31,889 bases of DNA from Prorocentrum cordatum (GCA_963575745.1 CAUYUJ010009832.1:1-31889), one strand, 5' to 3'; shown: positions 17,816 to 26,620, counted from the stretch's first letter. Notes: generated by a model not told the origin, from the letters alone. Made by a program: numbers and translations.

Positions 17816-18667
17816 ACCGCCCTAACAAACGTTGGGCGATCGAGCATTGCAGGAACGTGGCCGTGCCGCCGTTGGCGTGGAAAACGCCCATCCAAAGATG
17901 TTGCGTCGAAGGGGCCACCCCCGAACACCACATTTCGAGGTTGCCCTCGCGGCCGCAGTTGTGCAGTCGTCGGCATTGTAAACGCCCGTGGCCCAACTCC
18001 GCAGACGCCCGTCAACATTGAAATGGGGGGCGCAGAGGTTCTCAGCGCACGGGCGTGGGCAGTATCTCTGAGAGAAGGGTGCATTTTACGCCAACAGCGG
18101 TAACGGGACTCTGCACGGCCTTGAGCTGCAGCCGAGGTGCACGACAGGTGGACGCTTCTGCACCCCCAGTACCCTGACCTTCTGGGAGGGCTGAAAAGTA
18201 GTACCCGAACGTTGACGCCTAAATTCCAGTCGAGGTTCTAGGCAGTCCAGATAGGTCTATCTATAGGTCTGGAGGGCCATTTTTTAGCACTCCGGACGGT
18301 CAGGGTAATGCCCCCCCAAAGAACGAAGCCCGATCCGCTTTTTTGAGGGCCTCGGGGGGGGCCCCCGCGGCCACGGCTGGACGCAGCTTGAGACACTGGT
18401 CAGCATGGCGTCCAGAAGGGACCTGGGCGTCGCTTCAGAGCGAAGGGGGCCCTAGGCTCGCGCCGTGTCGACGCGGCGGCGTCCTCCGAGCGGGCCTTCA
18501 AGGGTGAACGCCTGCAGAGCCCGTTATGGGCCGGCATCGGGCGATCCAGTGCGATCGGCAAGCCGCGATCCTTCGGGGTTGAACGACCCACGGGGCGTCA
18601 GAGTCCAGCGCGAAGATAACACGGCACGAACATGCCGCAGCGGCTCCAGCATCGTTTTGCTCTGCAG
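17816..18667 (+). other. Unassigned stretch upstream of the TPR exons
   Basis: Open on + to a stop near 18103 and on minus for 91 codons, neither with exon-like codon bias. 18372-18427 (GGCCACGGCTGGACGCAGCT and following) is repeat P, also at 25108-25162 and 31138-31195. The last 60 bases carry the acceptor region of TPR exon 1. A promoter or upstream exons of the TPR gene are not recognised. Confidence 0.4.
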
Positions 18668-19014
18668 GTCCTCGGGAACGCCATCGATCTTGCCGGGGCC
18701 TACAAGAAGAACTACAAGCTGGACAAGTCCGAGGCCGTCCTCCTCCGGTGCACGCGCCACGCGGAGAGCCGGAGCGGCGCGTGGATGGTCAAGTACCTGA
18801 ACCACATATCGCAGGTGCGGATGAAGCAGCGCCGTAACGCGGAGGCGCTCGAGATGATGTACGAGATAGAGTCCTTGGCGTCCTTCCCTCTGGAGGAGCC
18901 CGGCGCGTCCGAGTTCTACGAGACCCTGTACAGGAACATGAGCTCCTGCCTGCGCAGCATGGGGCGCGAGGACGAGGCCGCGGTGTACTTCATGAAGATG
19001 GCGGAGGCGGCAAG
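18668..19014 (+). CDS. TPR-repeat protein, exon 1 of the visible part
   Basis: Acceptor TTTGCTCTGCAG|GTC at 18667; donor GCAAG|GTATCG at 19015. It encodes about 115 residues in three helix-turn-helix units: VLGNAIDLAGAYKKNYKLDK..., MVKYLNHISQVRMKQRRNAE... and LYRNMSSCLRSMGREDEAAV.... The alternating small/aromatic positions and the ...A..Y...G....A... spacing are characteristic of tetratricopeptide repeats. TPRs are protein-protein interaction scaffolds, so the partner and pathway cannot be inferred. It ends with two bases (AG) of an Arg codon completed by exon 2. Upstream exons must exist, since the frame starts at an acceptor. Confidence 0.8.
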
Positions 19015-19067
19015 GTATCGGCGGCGAATGTCGTCGGGGGCAGCTCTAGGGGGAAACGTCTTCGAGG

Positions 19068-19217
19068 TTCGAGGTCCGAGGTGATCGGACGTTTTCGTCG
19101 GTTCTCGGTGTTCGTCTGGCCTCGGGATGCGCCTGCCAGCAGCTGCGTCTCTGTCAAAAAAGTGTTTCGGAGGGAGTGTCCGGGTCGTCCCTCCCGGGCA
19201 ACCGCAGGAGAGCCGAG
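19068..19217 (+). repeat. Dispersed repeat F, copy 2
   Basis: CGAGGTTCGAGGTCCGAGG, GACGTTTTCGTCGGTTCTCG, CAGCAGCTGCGTCTCTGTC and GCAGGAGAGCCGAG blocks, shared with the F copy 130 bp downstream and with 31285-31430. Confidence 0.6.
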
Positions 19218-19296
19218 TACTAAAATCCGAAAGCCAGGAGGCAATTTTAGCCTAAAATTGCCTCCTGGCTTTCGGATTTTAGTACTCGGCTCTCCT
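19206..19296. repeat. Perfect inverted repeat, 45-bp arms, 1-nt spacer
   Basis: 19206-19250 (starts AGGAGAGCCGAGTACTAAAA, ends GGCAATTTTAG) is the exact reverse complement of 19252-19296, with a single C between. The left arm overlaps the end of repeat F copy 2, so F's terminal block has been mirrored. Confidence 0.85.
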
Positions 19297-19344
19297 AAAA
19301 TTATTTTAGGGGGCGGGATAGGCTCAGGAGGATCTTCTCGGAGT

Positions 19345-19485
19345 CAAGGTTCAAGGTTTTCGGACGTTTTCGATGGCCCTCGGCGGCTTTCCTGCCTCGG
19401 GGTGCGTTCTATAGCGGCTGTGTGCCTCGCCGAGAGCATTCCGGGGGTGCCCAGATCGTCTCGAGAGCGGCCGCCAGAGAGCCGA
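19345..19485 (+). repeat. Dispersed repeat F, copy 3
   Basis: TCAAGGTTTTCGGACGTTTT start, CTCGCCGAGAGCATTCCGGG centre, CGGCCGCCAGAGAGCCGAGG end. Closest to copies 4 and 5 in the GCCGAGAG..TTC..GGGGTGCCC block. Confidence 0.6.
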
Positions 19486-19702
19486 GGTGTGGTCCGAAAG
19501 CCCCGGGGCAGCACAAGAGGGGGATCGGCTCAGGGAGGTACACCTTAGCCGATGCTTAAGAAAACCCAAGTTTTCGGCCAGAGTCTCGATTATTCTTAAT
19601 GTTTCATTGTACATCCCACGATTCGAATAGAGATTCTGGGTTTTTATTCAAATTCTGAGACTATGAATTTCTAAACCCATGATTTCTAAAGCATTTCGCA
19701 GG

Positions 19703-19880
19703 GTGTACGCATCGACCCCCGCTCGCCCTTGCATGGCCGATGGGGGCCCGAAAGCCCACCCCGCCCAGGAACGTGCGCTTGCGCTGTCGGGGGCCTGTTG
19801 TCGATCTGTCGGCGATGTAGCACGGATTCAGGCTCAGTGATTCCCCCCCCCTTGAGCTGGTCCCCCCAACGCTGCCCCTC
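19703..19880 (+). mobile_element. Element C2 (degenerate copy)
   Basis: Shares with C1 the order CATCGACCCCC, GCATGG.CGATGGGGGCCCGA, CCAGGAACGTGCG, TCGATCTGTCGGCGATGTA and a terminal CCCCCCC run. Its end coincides with the 3' end of the TPR intron and supplies the acceptor tract. Confidence 0.55.
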
Positions 19881-19883
19881 CAG

Positions 19884-20391
19884 GTACCACAAGGCCTCCC
19901 TGGACTGGATGGACCTGTGGGACCTCGGCGTCCTCATCGCCAACCGCGCCTACCAGTCGGGGCGCTGGGCCGAGTTCCACAAGTCGCGCGAGATCATCGC
20001 GGAGGCGCTGCGCATGCAGAAGATCGCGGAGCCGCACGAGCTCATCCTGAGGGCCAAGGTGCTCAGCAACCTCGGCCAGACCTTCCTCGCCACGGACGAG
20101 CTCGAGGAGTGCGAGGAGCACTACTCGGAGGCCTACGCTCTATTCGACGCCACCGTCGGCAAGCGCTCGCCGCTGTTCGGCATGCAGGCGTGGGCCTGCG
20201 GCAACCTGCGCTGCGCGCAGGGGCGCCACCGCGAGGCGCTGCCGCTGCTCGGGGAGGCGCTGTACGTGGAGGTCGTCGGCGACGGCCTGAGCGTGTCCGA
20301 GATGGCCAAGCTGCACGACCAGATCCTCCACTCGCTCCACGAGTGCGGCGGCGACTTCTCCGACAACGACACCGAGCCCATGCTCGGCGGC
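19884..20391 (+). CDS. TPR-repeat protein, exon 2
   Basis: Continues the frame of exon 1 (AG|G, then YHKASLDWMDLWDLGVLIAN). About 169 residues with further TPR-like units: LGVLIANRAYQSGRWAEFHK..., KVLSNLGQTFLATDELEECE... and WACGNLRCAQGRHREALPLL.... The last part (HECGGDFSDNDTEPMLGG) is an acidic linker. Third positions are almost all G/C. The downstream boundary is set by element A1: the frame would hit TGA at 20467-20469, but exon 3 resumes in frame after the element. An in-frame donor choice is GGCGGC|GAGCGG (GA donor). The minus strand is also open across this exon, which is a shadow of codon bias. Confidence 0.8.
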
Positions 20392-20583
20392 GAGCGGCGG
20401 GGGGAAGGGAGAAGGAGGAGGCCTCCTGAGAGGGTGGCGGGGCTTCTCAGAAGCCCTCGCGCCCTCTGAGAGGTTTTCGGTGTCTTCGGGGAAGGCTCAG
20501 GACACTCCTCCGAAGGCTGGGGGACTTCTGAGCCTTCCGAGAAGGCCCGCCCCTTCTCACTTATACCCCCCGAGCTCGCCGCC
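20386..20583 (+). mobile_element. Element A1, acting as the intron between TPR exons 2 and 3
   Basis: About 198 bp. GGCGGCGAGC at the left is the exact inverse of GCTCGCCGCC at the right, and sub-terminal GGGAGAAGG pairs with CCTTCTCAC. Internal blocks TTCTCAGAAGCCCTCGCGCC, GAGAGGTTTTC.GTGTCTTC and CCTTC.GAGAAGGCCCGCCCC are shared with A2 and A3. The predicted intron is 20392-20574 (GA...AG). Exon material flanking it (Gly-Gly / Leu-Ala-Ala) is part of the element's own terminal repeat, so the element contributes codons. Confidence 0.7.
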
Positions 20584-20690
20584 GTCGTCCGGCGGTCGCT
20601 CGCCACCCTGGCAGAGGACCCGCGGTGGGAGGCGCTGGAGGACACCGTGGAGCTCGCGGCGCCCGCCCCAGCTGCCCGCCGGTCCGCTCG
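20575..20690 (+). CDS. TPR-repeat protein, exon 3
   Basis: After CCCCCCGAG the frame resumes as LAAVVRRSLATLAEDPRWEA, then LEDTVELA, with strong codon bias. Beyond about 20690 the frame is Pro/Arg/Ala-rich and stays open to TAG near 20860, at the edge of element L1. A C-terminal tail (to about 20862) or a donor near 20690 are both possible, and two other frames are also open in that tail. Confidence 0.6.
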
Positions 20691-20861
20691 GCCCCCGCAG
20701 GCTCGAGGCTGGCAGTCCTCGGACGGGGCTGCGACGAGGCCGAATCCGTTCCACGGCCCTCCGCATCGCTCTCAGAGCACCCTGGAGCGCCCGGAGAAGG
20801 CGGCGCGCGGCGCCCCGAGGCGTCCTCCCGAGCCGCTTAGATCTCGGAGGCTCCCGATTTA

Positions 20862-21011
20862 GGGGGCCACACGCGAAGCCTACCCCTAACCCCCACGAGT
20901 TCTGAGGGGGAGGGTGGGGTTCGCTTCGTCTGGGAGCTCCCGAGCGAATCGAACCCCACCCACCCCCTCAGAAATCGTGGGGGGTAGCGGTAGGGTTCGC
21001 ATGTGGCCCCC
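20862..21011. mobile_element. Element L1 (foldback element)
   Basis: Left arm GGGGGCCACACGCGAAGCCT, ACCCCCACGAGTTCTGAGGG, GGGTGGGGTTCGCT; the right arm is the imperfect inverse ending GGTTCGCATGTGGCCCCC. Arms are about 65 bp around a roughly 15-bp centre. One end of the same family stands alone at 11128-11176. Confidence 0.75.
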
Positions 21012-21430
21012 TACGATGGCTCCTCGCTCGACGCCGTCCTCGTCTTGGCTTCGTCTTTCGAGGCCGGGCGCCGAGGCGAGGGCCGCTCGGGGCTCGTCGG
21101 GTCCGGGCTCGGGGAGCCTGTGCGTGCCCTGACCTTCCAGGAGGGCAAAAAAATGGCACCCGACCTGAAAACCTATCCCAGAGCTATTCTACGTCTTGGT
21201 TTTAGGCTGTTTCGTTCAGTTTTTTTTTGTTATTAGGTTTTTAGGCCTCCAGTGCTAAAGAATAGCTCTCTAGAAGGTCAGGGTGGCCCAGGCTCGCCCT
21301 GGCCGGAGAGAGCCCCTCCCCCACTGAGGGGGCAGGCGCCGCCGCCCCGCTCCTGTGCGAGCGTTGGCTGCGCGGATGCAGAGGTGGCGGGGCGTGATGG
21401 AGCGCTTCGCTCACCCCGGCCGGCCCATAC
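21012..21430 (+). other. Unassigned stretch
   Basis: No exon supported. CCCTGACCTTCCAGGAGGG (21127) and a weak CTCACCCCGGCCGGCCCATAC block (21411), repeated at 21480, precede the TIR element that follows. Confidence 0.35.
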
Positions 21431-21431
21431 C

Positions 21432-21792
21432 GTCAAAAACCCTAATAAGGACGCGCGACTTTGCTCAGGGTACCGCTTCGCTCACCCCGCCGGCCCATAC
21501 AGTCAATTATCCCAGTGCGACCCTACCTAGGAGTTGGAGCCCCTAGGAAAGCAGCATTAGTAGTAACAGTAAAGCTAAGCTAAAGCTAAGCTAAAGCTAA
21601 GCTAAAGCTAAGCTAAAGCTAAGCTAAAGCTAAGCTAAAGGACGCGCGACTTTGCTCAGGGTACACTTGCGTCCTTGCTCTTCCTTGCTCTTGCGTCCTT
21701 GGGGTTTTCGTCGTCCGCCGCCCCAGAAGTCCCAACTTCGGCTTCCAAGGGTCTTTGCGTCCTGACCGCGCGTCCTTATTAGGGTTTTTGAC
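21432..21792. mobile_element. TIR element with internal 11-bp tandem array
   Basis: GTCAAAAACCCTAATAAGGA (start of a 26-bp arm, 21432-21457) is matched exactly by its inverse at 21767-21792. Inside, 21571-21640 is (AAAGCTAAGCT) repeated about 6.4 times. GGACGCGCGACTTTGCTCAG occurs both at 21450 and at 21640, so the array is bounded by a direct repeat of the arm's inner edge. Confidence 0.7.
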
Positions 21793-21801
21793 TGTACAGT
21801 C

Positions 21802-22002
21802 GAAGAAGAAACACCGCCATGAACATGAAGCTTTTGGCGCTGCGCGCGGAACTCTTTGATCCGCGCTCTGGGCCCCCCTGGCGGCGCCTCCGGCGCCGCC
21901 CCTGGCGCGCTCCGCGCGCCAGGGAGGGGGAGCCAGCGCGGATCCAATAAGTCCGCGCGGAGCGCCAAAAGTTTATGTTTCTGGCGTTTCTTTCTTCTTC
22001 CA
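21802..22002. mobile_element. Foldback element D4 (divergent arms, 7-bp target duplication)
   Basis: A 201-bp palindrome, GAAGAAGAAACACCGCCATG to CTGGCGTTTCTTTCTTCTTC, with the same TGGCGCGC.CGCGCGCCA centre as other D copies but different outer arms. TACAGTC at 21795-21801 and 22003-22009 is a candidate target duplication. It abuts the preceding TIR element. Confidence 0.75.
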
Positions 22003-22009
22003 TACAGTC

Positions 22010-22790
22010 AACCCGCATACTAAGGATGGGTCCGTCCTTTCCCAGGGTACCCTTGCCTCCTCGCCTCCTCGGTGCATCCTTGGCCACTCTCGTTGGCCGC
22101 GCCCCGCTCGAAAAGCTTCGAAATGGGCGTCCAAGGCCCTTGCATCCGCATCGCGCATCCTCACGATACGGGTCTGCTGGACTGTCTCATCGCGGGCGGG
22201 GATCTCTTGGGACGCCTCTTGGGAGCGCGCCGGATGGACAGCGGAGAGCGCAGAGGGCCTGGCACTGGTGTCATTTGGGCATCTAGTGGCCTTCGGCACA
22301 CTCGGGCTCAATGCCGAGGTGATAGGTCAGAAGCCGCTTGCTTGACTCTCGGGATCTCTTGGGATGCCTCACCGGAGCGTGGTGCAGACTCCTTGGGGGC
22401 CTTGGCGCCGCTTTGGCGCCTCTCAGAGGCCCCTCTGGGCGTCTTGGGACCTTCTTGGGTGTTTTTTTGGGGGTCTTGTGAGCCATCTTCGGTGTGCAGG
22501 CTCTTGAGGCCCCCTCGCTTTCTGCCTCTTGGGCCTCTCCTGGGCCGCGCCCAGGATGGCAAACATCTCTGTCCCGACCTTGCCAGCGTCTTGCCTGGGC
22601 TTCTTGCCAGGGTACGTTTTGTAGAGTATAAATGCTCAGAATTTCTCCGTTGGGCCAGCGAACTCACCGCTCCTCATGGTACGTTGCGCGACGACTCGAA
22701 TCTGCCCCTGATGGAGGAATGGCCCGTTTTCGTCGTTTGTTGGTCGCCTGTCGGCGGTCGTCGGGTGTCGGTGATCCGTCGTCCTCGTCT
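22010..22790 (+). other. Unassigned stretch with inverted O-type array
   Basis: 22190-22600 contains CTCTTGGG-rich units that are the inverse of the 15365-16500 array. The + frame is open for 460 codons from 22072 and the minus strand has overlapping open frames. Neither shows reliable codon bias or splice sites. The minus segment reading RIVRMRDADARALDAHFEAF is the most protein-like piece but is unsupported. Confidence 0.35.
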
Positions 22791-22795
22791 TTCTT

Positions 22796-22915
22796 CTACT
22801 TCTTCTTCTTCTTCTTCTTTCTCTTCTTCTTTTTTCTCTTCTTCTTGTCATCTTCGTCATTGTCGTCGTCGTCGTAGTCGTAGTCGTCGTCGTAGTCGTC
22901 GTAGTCGTCGTCGTA

Positions 22916-22955
<40 letters not shown>

Positions 22956-22962
22956 TGGCCAC
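22796..22962 (+). repeat. (TTC)n then (GTC)n arrays
   Basis: TTCTTC tract to 22857, followed by GTCGTAGTC/GTCGTC units. Translations are homopolymeric. Confidence 0.9.
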
Positions 22963-23013
22963 GGCGTGGCGCTGAACCCCATCCTTGGCCAGATCCAGGG
23001 TCGTTTCGCCCCC

Positions 23014-23120
23014 AGGTGCCTTCTGGCAGCTGCGCCTCGCCGAGAGTTTTCTGGGGGTGCCCGGATCGTCTGGAACGTCCGCCAGAGGCTCGAGCTTTGG
23101 CCCGACAGCCAGACGTCTCC
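23014..23120 (+). repeat. Dispersed repeat F, copy 4
   Basis: CTGGCAGCTGCGCCTCGCCG, AGAGTTTTCTGGGGGTGCCC and CGTCCGCCAGAGGCTCGAG blocks; closest to copy 5. Confidence 0.6.
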
Positions 23121-23144
23121 GCGTCGCGGAAAACGTGTGGCGGA

Positions 23145-23196
23145 AGTTGTTGTTGTTGGTTGTTGGTTGTTGGTTGTTGTTGCGGTTGCTGCTGTT

Positions 23197-23261
<65 letters not shown>

Positions 23262-23315
23262 CGCTGTTGTTGCTGTTGTCGTTGTTGTTGTTGTTGTTGC
23301 TGTTGTTGTGGTTGC

Positions 23316-23359
<44 letters not shown>

Positions 23360-23390
23360 TGGTTGTTGTTGTTGTTGTTGTTGTTGTCGT

Positions 23391-23445
<55 letters not shown>

Positions 23446-23447
23446 GA
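23145..23447 (+). repeat. (GTT)n array
   Basis: About 300 bp of GTT with sparse GCT/GTC interruptions. Poly-Gln appears in the minus frame and poly-Leu/Val/Cys in the + frames. A shorter (GTT)/(GTTGCT) array is at 24107-24175 and a reversed CAACAACAACAAC at 23597. Between them, 23450-24100 holds CCCGCCCGACCC-rich and CCTCC-rich tracts and no exon. Confidence 0.9.
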
Positions 23448-24129
23448 ACTCTAATTACTGAAGAATAATTATTGTTGATCCCCCCCCTCCGGCGGACATT
23501 GTATTTTTTCAATTGAAGTGCCCCTTCCGGGGCTCGCACCCGGTTTTTTATCAGGGAAAGTCGTGGGCATCAAACTGCGTTGTTGGCTCCCCGGACAACA
23601 ACAACAACTGCTCCCGCCTGATACTTCCTCCAAATTTACTCAGGACCCCCGCCCCCGCCTGGGACTTCCTCGCCCGCCCGCTTTAAGCCACCGCCCGCCC
23701 GACCCGCCAGCGAGGGTCCGCCGCCCGACCCGTCCGTTGGCGTCCGCCCGCCCCGCCAGCCCGACCCGCCCCTCAGAGTCCGCCGCTCGACCCGTCTGTC
23801 TGGTTCGTCCGTTTGTTTACCTCCTCTTTTGCCCCCCTCCCCTCCTGCTAACCTCTTTCGTCCTCCATCCATCCTCCCCCCCTTGCCCCTTCCCTCCTCC
23901 CTCCCTCCCCCCACTCTTTTCCTCCTCGCTCTCCCTTCCTCCTTCCCCCTGCTCTTCCTGTTTTAGGGGCTGCGCCAACTACACGTGGCGAGTAAAAAGG
24001 ATATACCCCCAAAGGGGTATGACCGAAGACGAAGAGGGTGGGTATCGAGGGTTTGGGATTTACATATTGAGTGACGCGCGCGCATATAAGAGCGATCAGT
24101 ATTAAGATGATTGTTGTTGTTGTTGTTGT

Positions 24130-24170
<41 letters not shown>

Positions 24171-24461
24171 TTGTTGAGATGCTCGGCAGCTGGGGGCTCT
24201 TGCCGGGCCCCCGTGCCTTCGGGGAACGTCGCGGGATGAAAAGCCAGTCCCGAGGACGGTGTCCAGACCTCTCGGGAGCCACGCGGCGGCAAAGCCAGGG
24301 TGTCGGATGCCGGGGTCCCGAATCCGGACGTCAGTCCCTCGTGGTCCCAGATCTGAAATCTGAGCGCTCGTAGTTCCATTGTTTCTACCCTCGCAGGTGA
24401 CTTTTCTCCCCCAATCCCCGAGCTTCGCCGGAAAAGGATGACCTCTCAGAAAAAGAGGGAA

Positions 24462-24545
24462 ACCCTGGGATACACCCCAAGGAGGCTATTCGGACGCACC
24501 GCTATCGAGGATGAACGCCCCCCAATCGTATATCCCAGGGTTGGG
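24462..24545. repeat. Short inverted repeat CCCTGGGATA / TATCCCAGGG
   Basis: ACCCTGGGATACACCCC at 24461 and GTATATCCCAGGGTTGGGG at 24529 form an inverted pair around about 55 bp. This may be a small foldback element. The rest of 24180-24650 is unassigned. Confidence 0.45.
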
Positions 24546-24654
24546 GCTCAAATTTTTTGCTTCATGCGAAAACCCCACGATGTCTGGGATAGGGGTCGAC
24601 ATATGCCCTGTTATACCCCTCGTCGGGGTCCTCCTGCCGCCTCAGGCACCACAG

Positions 24655-24838
24655 CTTACCGCAGCCGCCTGCAAACCTCCCCAGGCACCAACGCCTCGGC
24701 GCACGGCGCGCGGCGGCGGCAGCCCCAGAGCTGGTCTGCTGCAGTCGCAGCCCCTCGAGAGCCACTGTGGCCCCCTTTCGCCGTGGTCTGCTCCCGTGAC
24801 GCCCGCGTCGGGCGGACACTGGCGTTGGAGCTGGCTGG
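24655..24838 (+). CDS. Possible exon, unknown protein
   Basis: After CACCACAG the frame reads TAYRSRLQTSPGTNASAHGA and ends PFAVVCSRDARVGRTLALEL-AG before GGG|GTCAGTAGGG. The second half has good codon bias; the first is Arg/Ser/Gln-rich. Another frame is open as well. No family recognised. Confidence 0.3.
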
Positions 24839-24942
24839 GGTCAGTAGGGAAGAAACACACACACAGACACAGTTCATCGTCCGCTCCCAGGAAGATATGG
24901 GAAAAGATGGGACGTGGGGGGAAGACAAAAACCGAGAAAACA

Positions 24943-24979
<37 letters not shown>

Positions 24980-25161
24980 GAAGCCATGGGGAATCCTTTT
25001 CTTTGTGCGTATCTATCTGTGTGCCCCAGGGCCCTTACATGGGGGGCTGAGTTGGCCCCGCACTGGGTCCGTCCAGGAGCACGGGGGGAGGAAGGGACCC
25101 CCTCGCCGCCGCGGCTGGACGCGTGTCGAAACGCTGCTCAAGAGGGGTCCAGGGACCGACT

Positions 25162-25364
25162 CTAGGGGAATGAAGAATGACATAAACATACAACTCGGAG
25201 GTCCGCGCGGATTTCTCGGATCCGCGCTGGATCCCCCCTGGCGGCGCCTCCGGCGCCGCCCCTGGCGGCGCCTCCGCGCGCCAGGGAGGGGGGTCCAGCG
25301 CCGATCCGAGAAATCCCCGCGGTCCTCCGAGTTTTTATGTTTATGCCACTTTTTGTTCCCCTAG
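25162..25364. mobile_element. Foldback element D5
   Basis: A 203-bp copy: CTAGGGGAATGAAGAATGAC at the left, CTTTTTGTTCCCCTAG at the right, inner arms ACTCGGAGGTCCGCGCGGAT and inverse, centre duplicated for GGCGGCGCCTCCG. It follows directly after repeat P (25108-25162). Confidence 0.8.
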
Positions 25365-25800
25365 ACTTGGCGAGACTTGTGCTCGTCCGCCCTTGTGCAC
25401 CGATTCTTCTGGAGCCCATCCAGCGCAGACCCCGCGCAGACCCCGCGACCGCTTCCAACTCCGGCGACCGTTTTCGGGCTCCGAGTGCCGCCCTGAGCAT
25501 CCGGCGGTGCCGACACCCACTCTGGTGGCTCGACCACTGCTGCTGCATGCTGCGGCAGCGCTGGCCCCCCTCTAACCCTCATCTGTTGTGCGGTCCTTCA
25601 TTGGAGCCTCAGAGGATCCCACAATTCCTTCCGGTTTTGGGGATCTCGTCTGGATTTCGGCGGATTTGGTTGACATCTGGACGAAATCTCGACGGACTTT
25701 CGACAGAATCTGGACGACATCTGGTCAAAAGGGTGAAGAGTGGTGGTCGAAATTTGGATGCACTCTGGACTACGCCCTGGGAGTGCCCCGCCCTCTCCGT
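25365..25800 (+). other. Unassigned stretch
   Basis: The first 200 bp stay open in two + frames, with Pro/Arg/Leu-rich translations that give no clear winner. 25620-25740 has loosely repeated TCTGGACGA/TTTCG boxes. No exon called. Confidence 0.3.
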
Positions 25801-26375
25801 TTTGTTTTTTTTTCTTTGTTTTTTTGCTTTTGCTTCAAACGCACGGGGACGACGGGGACTTACACAAGATGGCGTCCCATCCTTCTTCTCCTTCGGAACG
25901 GTTCCGGCTCTTCGAAACGGGGGCCCCGCTGCAGCGTTGGCCCCATTTCGGGATCGGCGCTGCGCTCCCTCAGAGCGTGAATTACCTACCCCGCTTTCGC
26001 TTCCAGGCAAAACCAAATCCTACCACGCGACCCCCTCGTCAGGCGGCCTGACCAGCACAGGCCGTGTGTTGGCATGCTTGGTACTTCTTGGAAGCGAGGG
26101 TGGTCAAAAGCGAGGTAGGTTTTTTTTCTTTGTTTTTTGTTTTTGCTTCAAACGCACGGGGACGACGGGGACTTACACAAGATGGCGTCCCATCCTTCTT
26201 CTCCTTCGGAACGGTTCCGGCTTCTCGAAACGGGGGCCCCGCCGCAACGACGAGGACGAGGACGAGGAGGAGGAGGAGGAGGAGGAGGAGGAGGAGGAGG
26301 GAGGAGGGAGGAGGAGGAGGAGGAGGAGGAGGAGGACGAGGAGGAGGAGGAGGATCGGGATCGGCGCTGCGCCCC
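25800..26375 (+). repeat. Direct duplication K with a GGA expansion in the second copy
   Basis: 25805-25970 and 26119-26375 share a T-rich start, TTGCTTCAAACGCACGGGGA, CGGGGACTTACACAAGATGG and CCTTCTTCTCCTTCGGAACG, almost without differences. After GAAACGGGGGCCCCGC the first copy reads TGCAGCGTTGGCC, whereas in the second a (GGA)n array (26253-26355) intervenes before both reunite at GGGATCGGCGCTGCGC. Confidence 0.7.
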
Positions 26376-26514
26376 CGTCGCTCAGCACGGCGCCCTCGCC
26401 GCCGCGCGGGCTGCGCCTCTCCCATCTCCGTCCCTCCTCGCCGTTGCCGCCCCGCTCCTATCCCCTGCTCCGCCCTCCCCTGGTGCTCCTGCTCCCGCGC
26501 CTCCTGCTCCTGCT

Positions 26515-26605
26515 GCTCGTCCTCCTCCTCCTTCATCTTCCCCTCCTCCTTCATCTTCTCCCTCGTCCTCTCGTCCTCCTCCTCCTCCTCCTCCTTCATC
26601 TCCTC
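26515..26605 (+). repeat. (CCT)n/CTTCATC array
   Basis: Pyrimidine array directly before element A2. Confidence 0.8.
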
Positions 26606-26620
26606 CCTCGTCCTATCGTC

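Larger units (their letters stand above)
19015..19883 (+). other. Intron (869 nt) built from repeats
   Basis: GT-AG intron, GCAAG|GTATCG to CCCTCCAG|GTACC, with AGGTA present at both junctions. Its start (GGGGGCAGCTCTAGGGGGAA near 19038) resembles the inverse of its end (CCCCCCCTTGAGCTGGTCCC near 19848), so the intron termini look like element termini. Inside are F copies 2 and 3, a 45-bp-arm perfect palindrome and C copy 2. 19545-19700 is AT-rich and unassigned. Confidence 0.7.

Noticed and set aside
19834-20645. Minus and alternate + frames across the TPR exons
   Set aside because: Shadows of a strongly GC3-biased coding strand; only the + frame has TPR spacing and consistent splice phase.
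22072-23454. 460-codon + frame ending in poly-Val
   Set aside because: It begins in an unassigned stretch with competing minus frames and ends in (GTC)/(GTT) arrays. No splice sites or codon bias support it.
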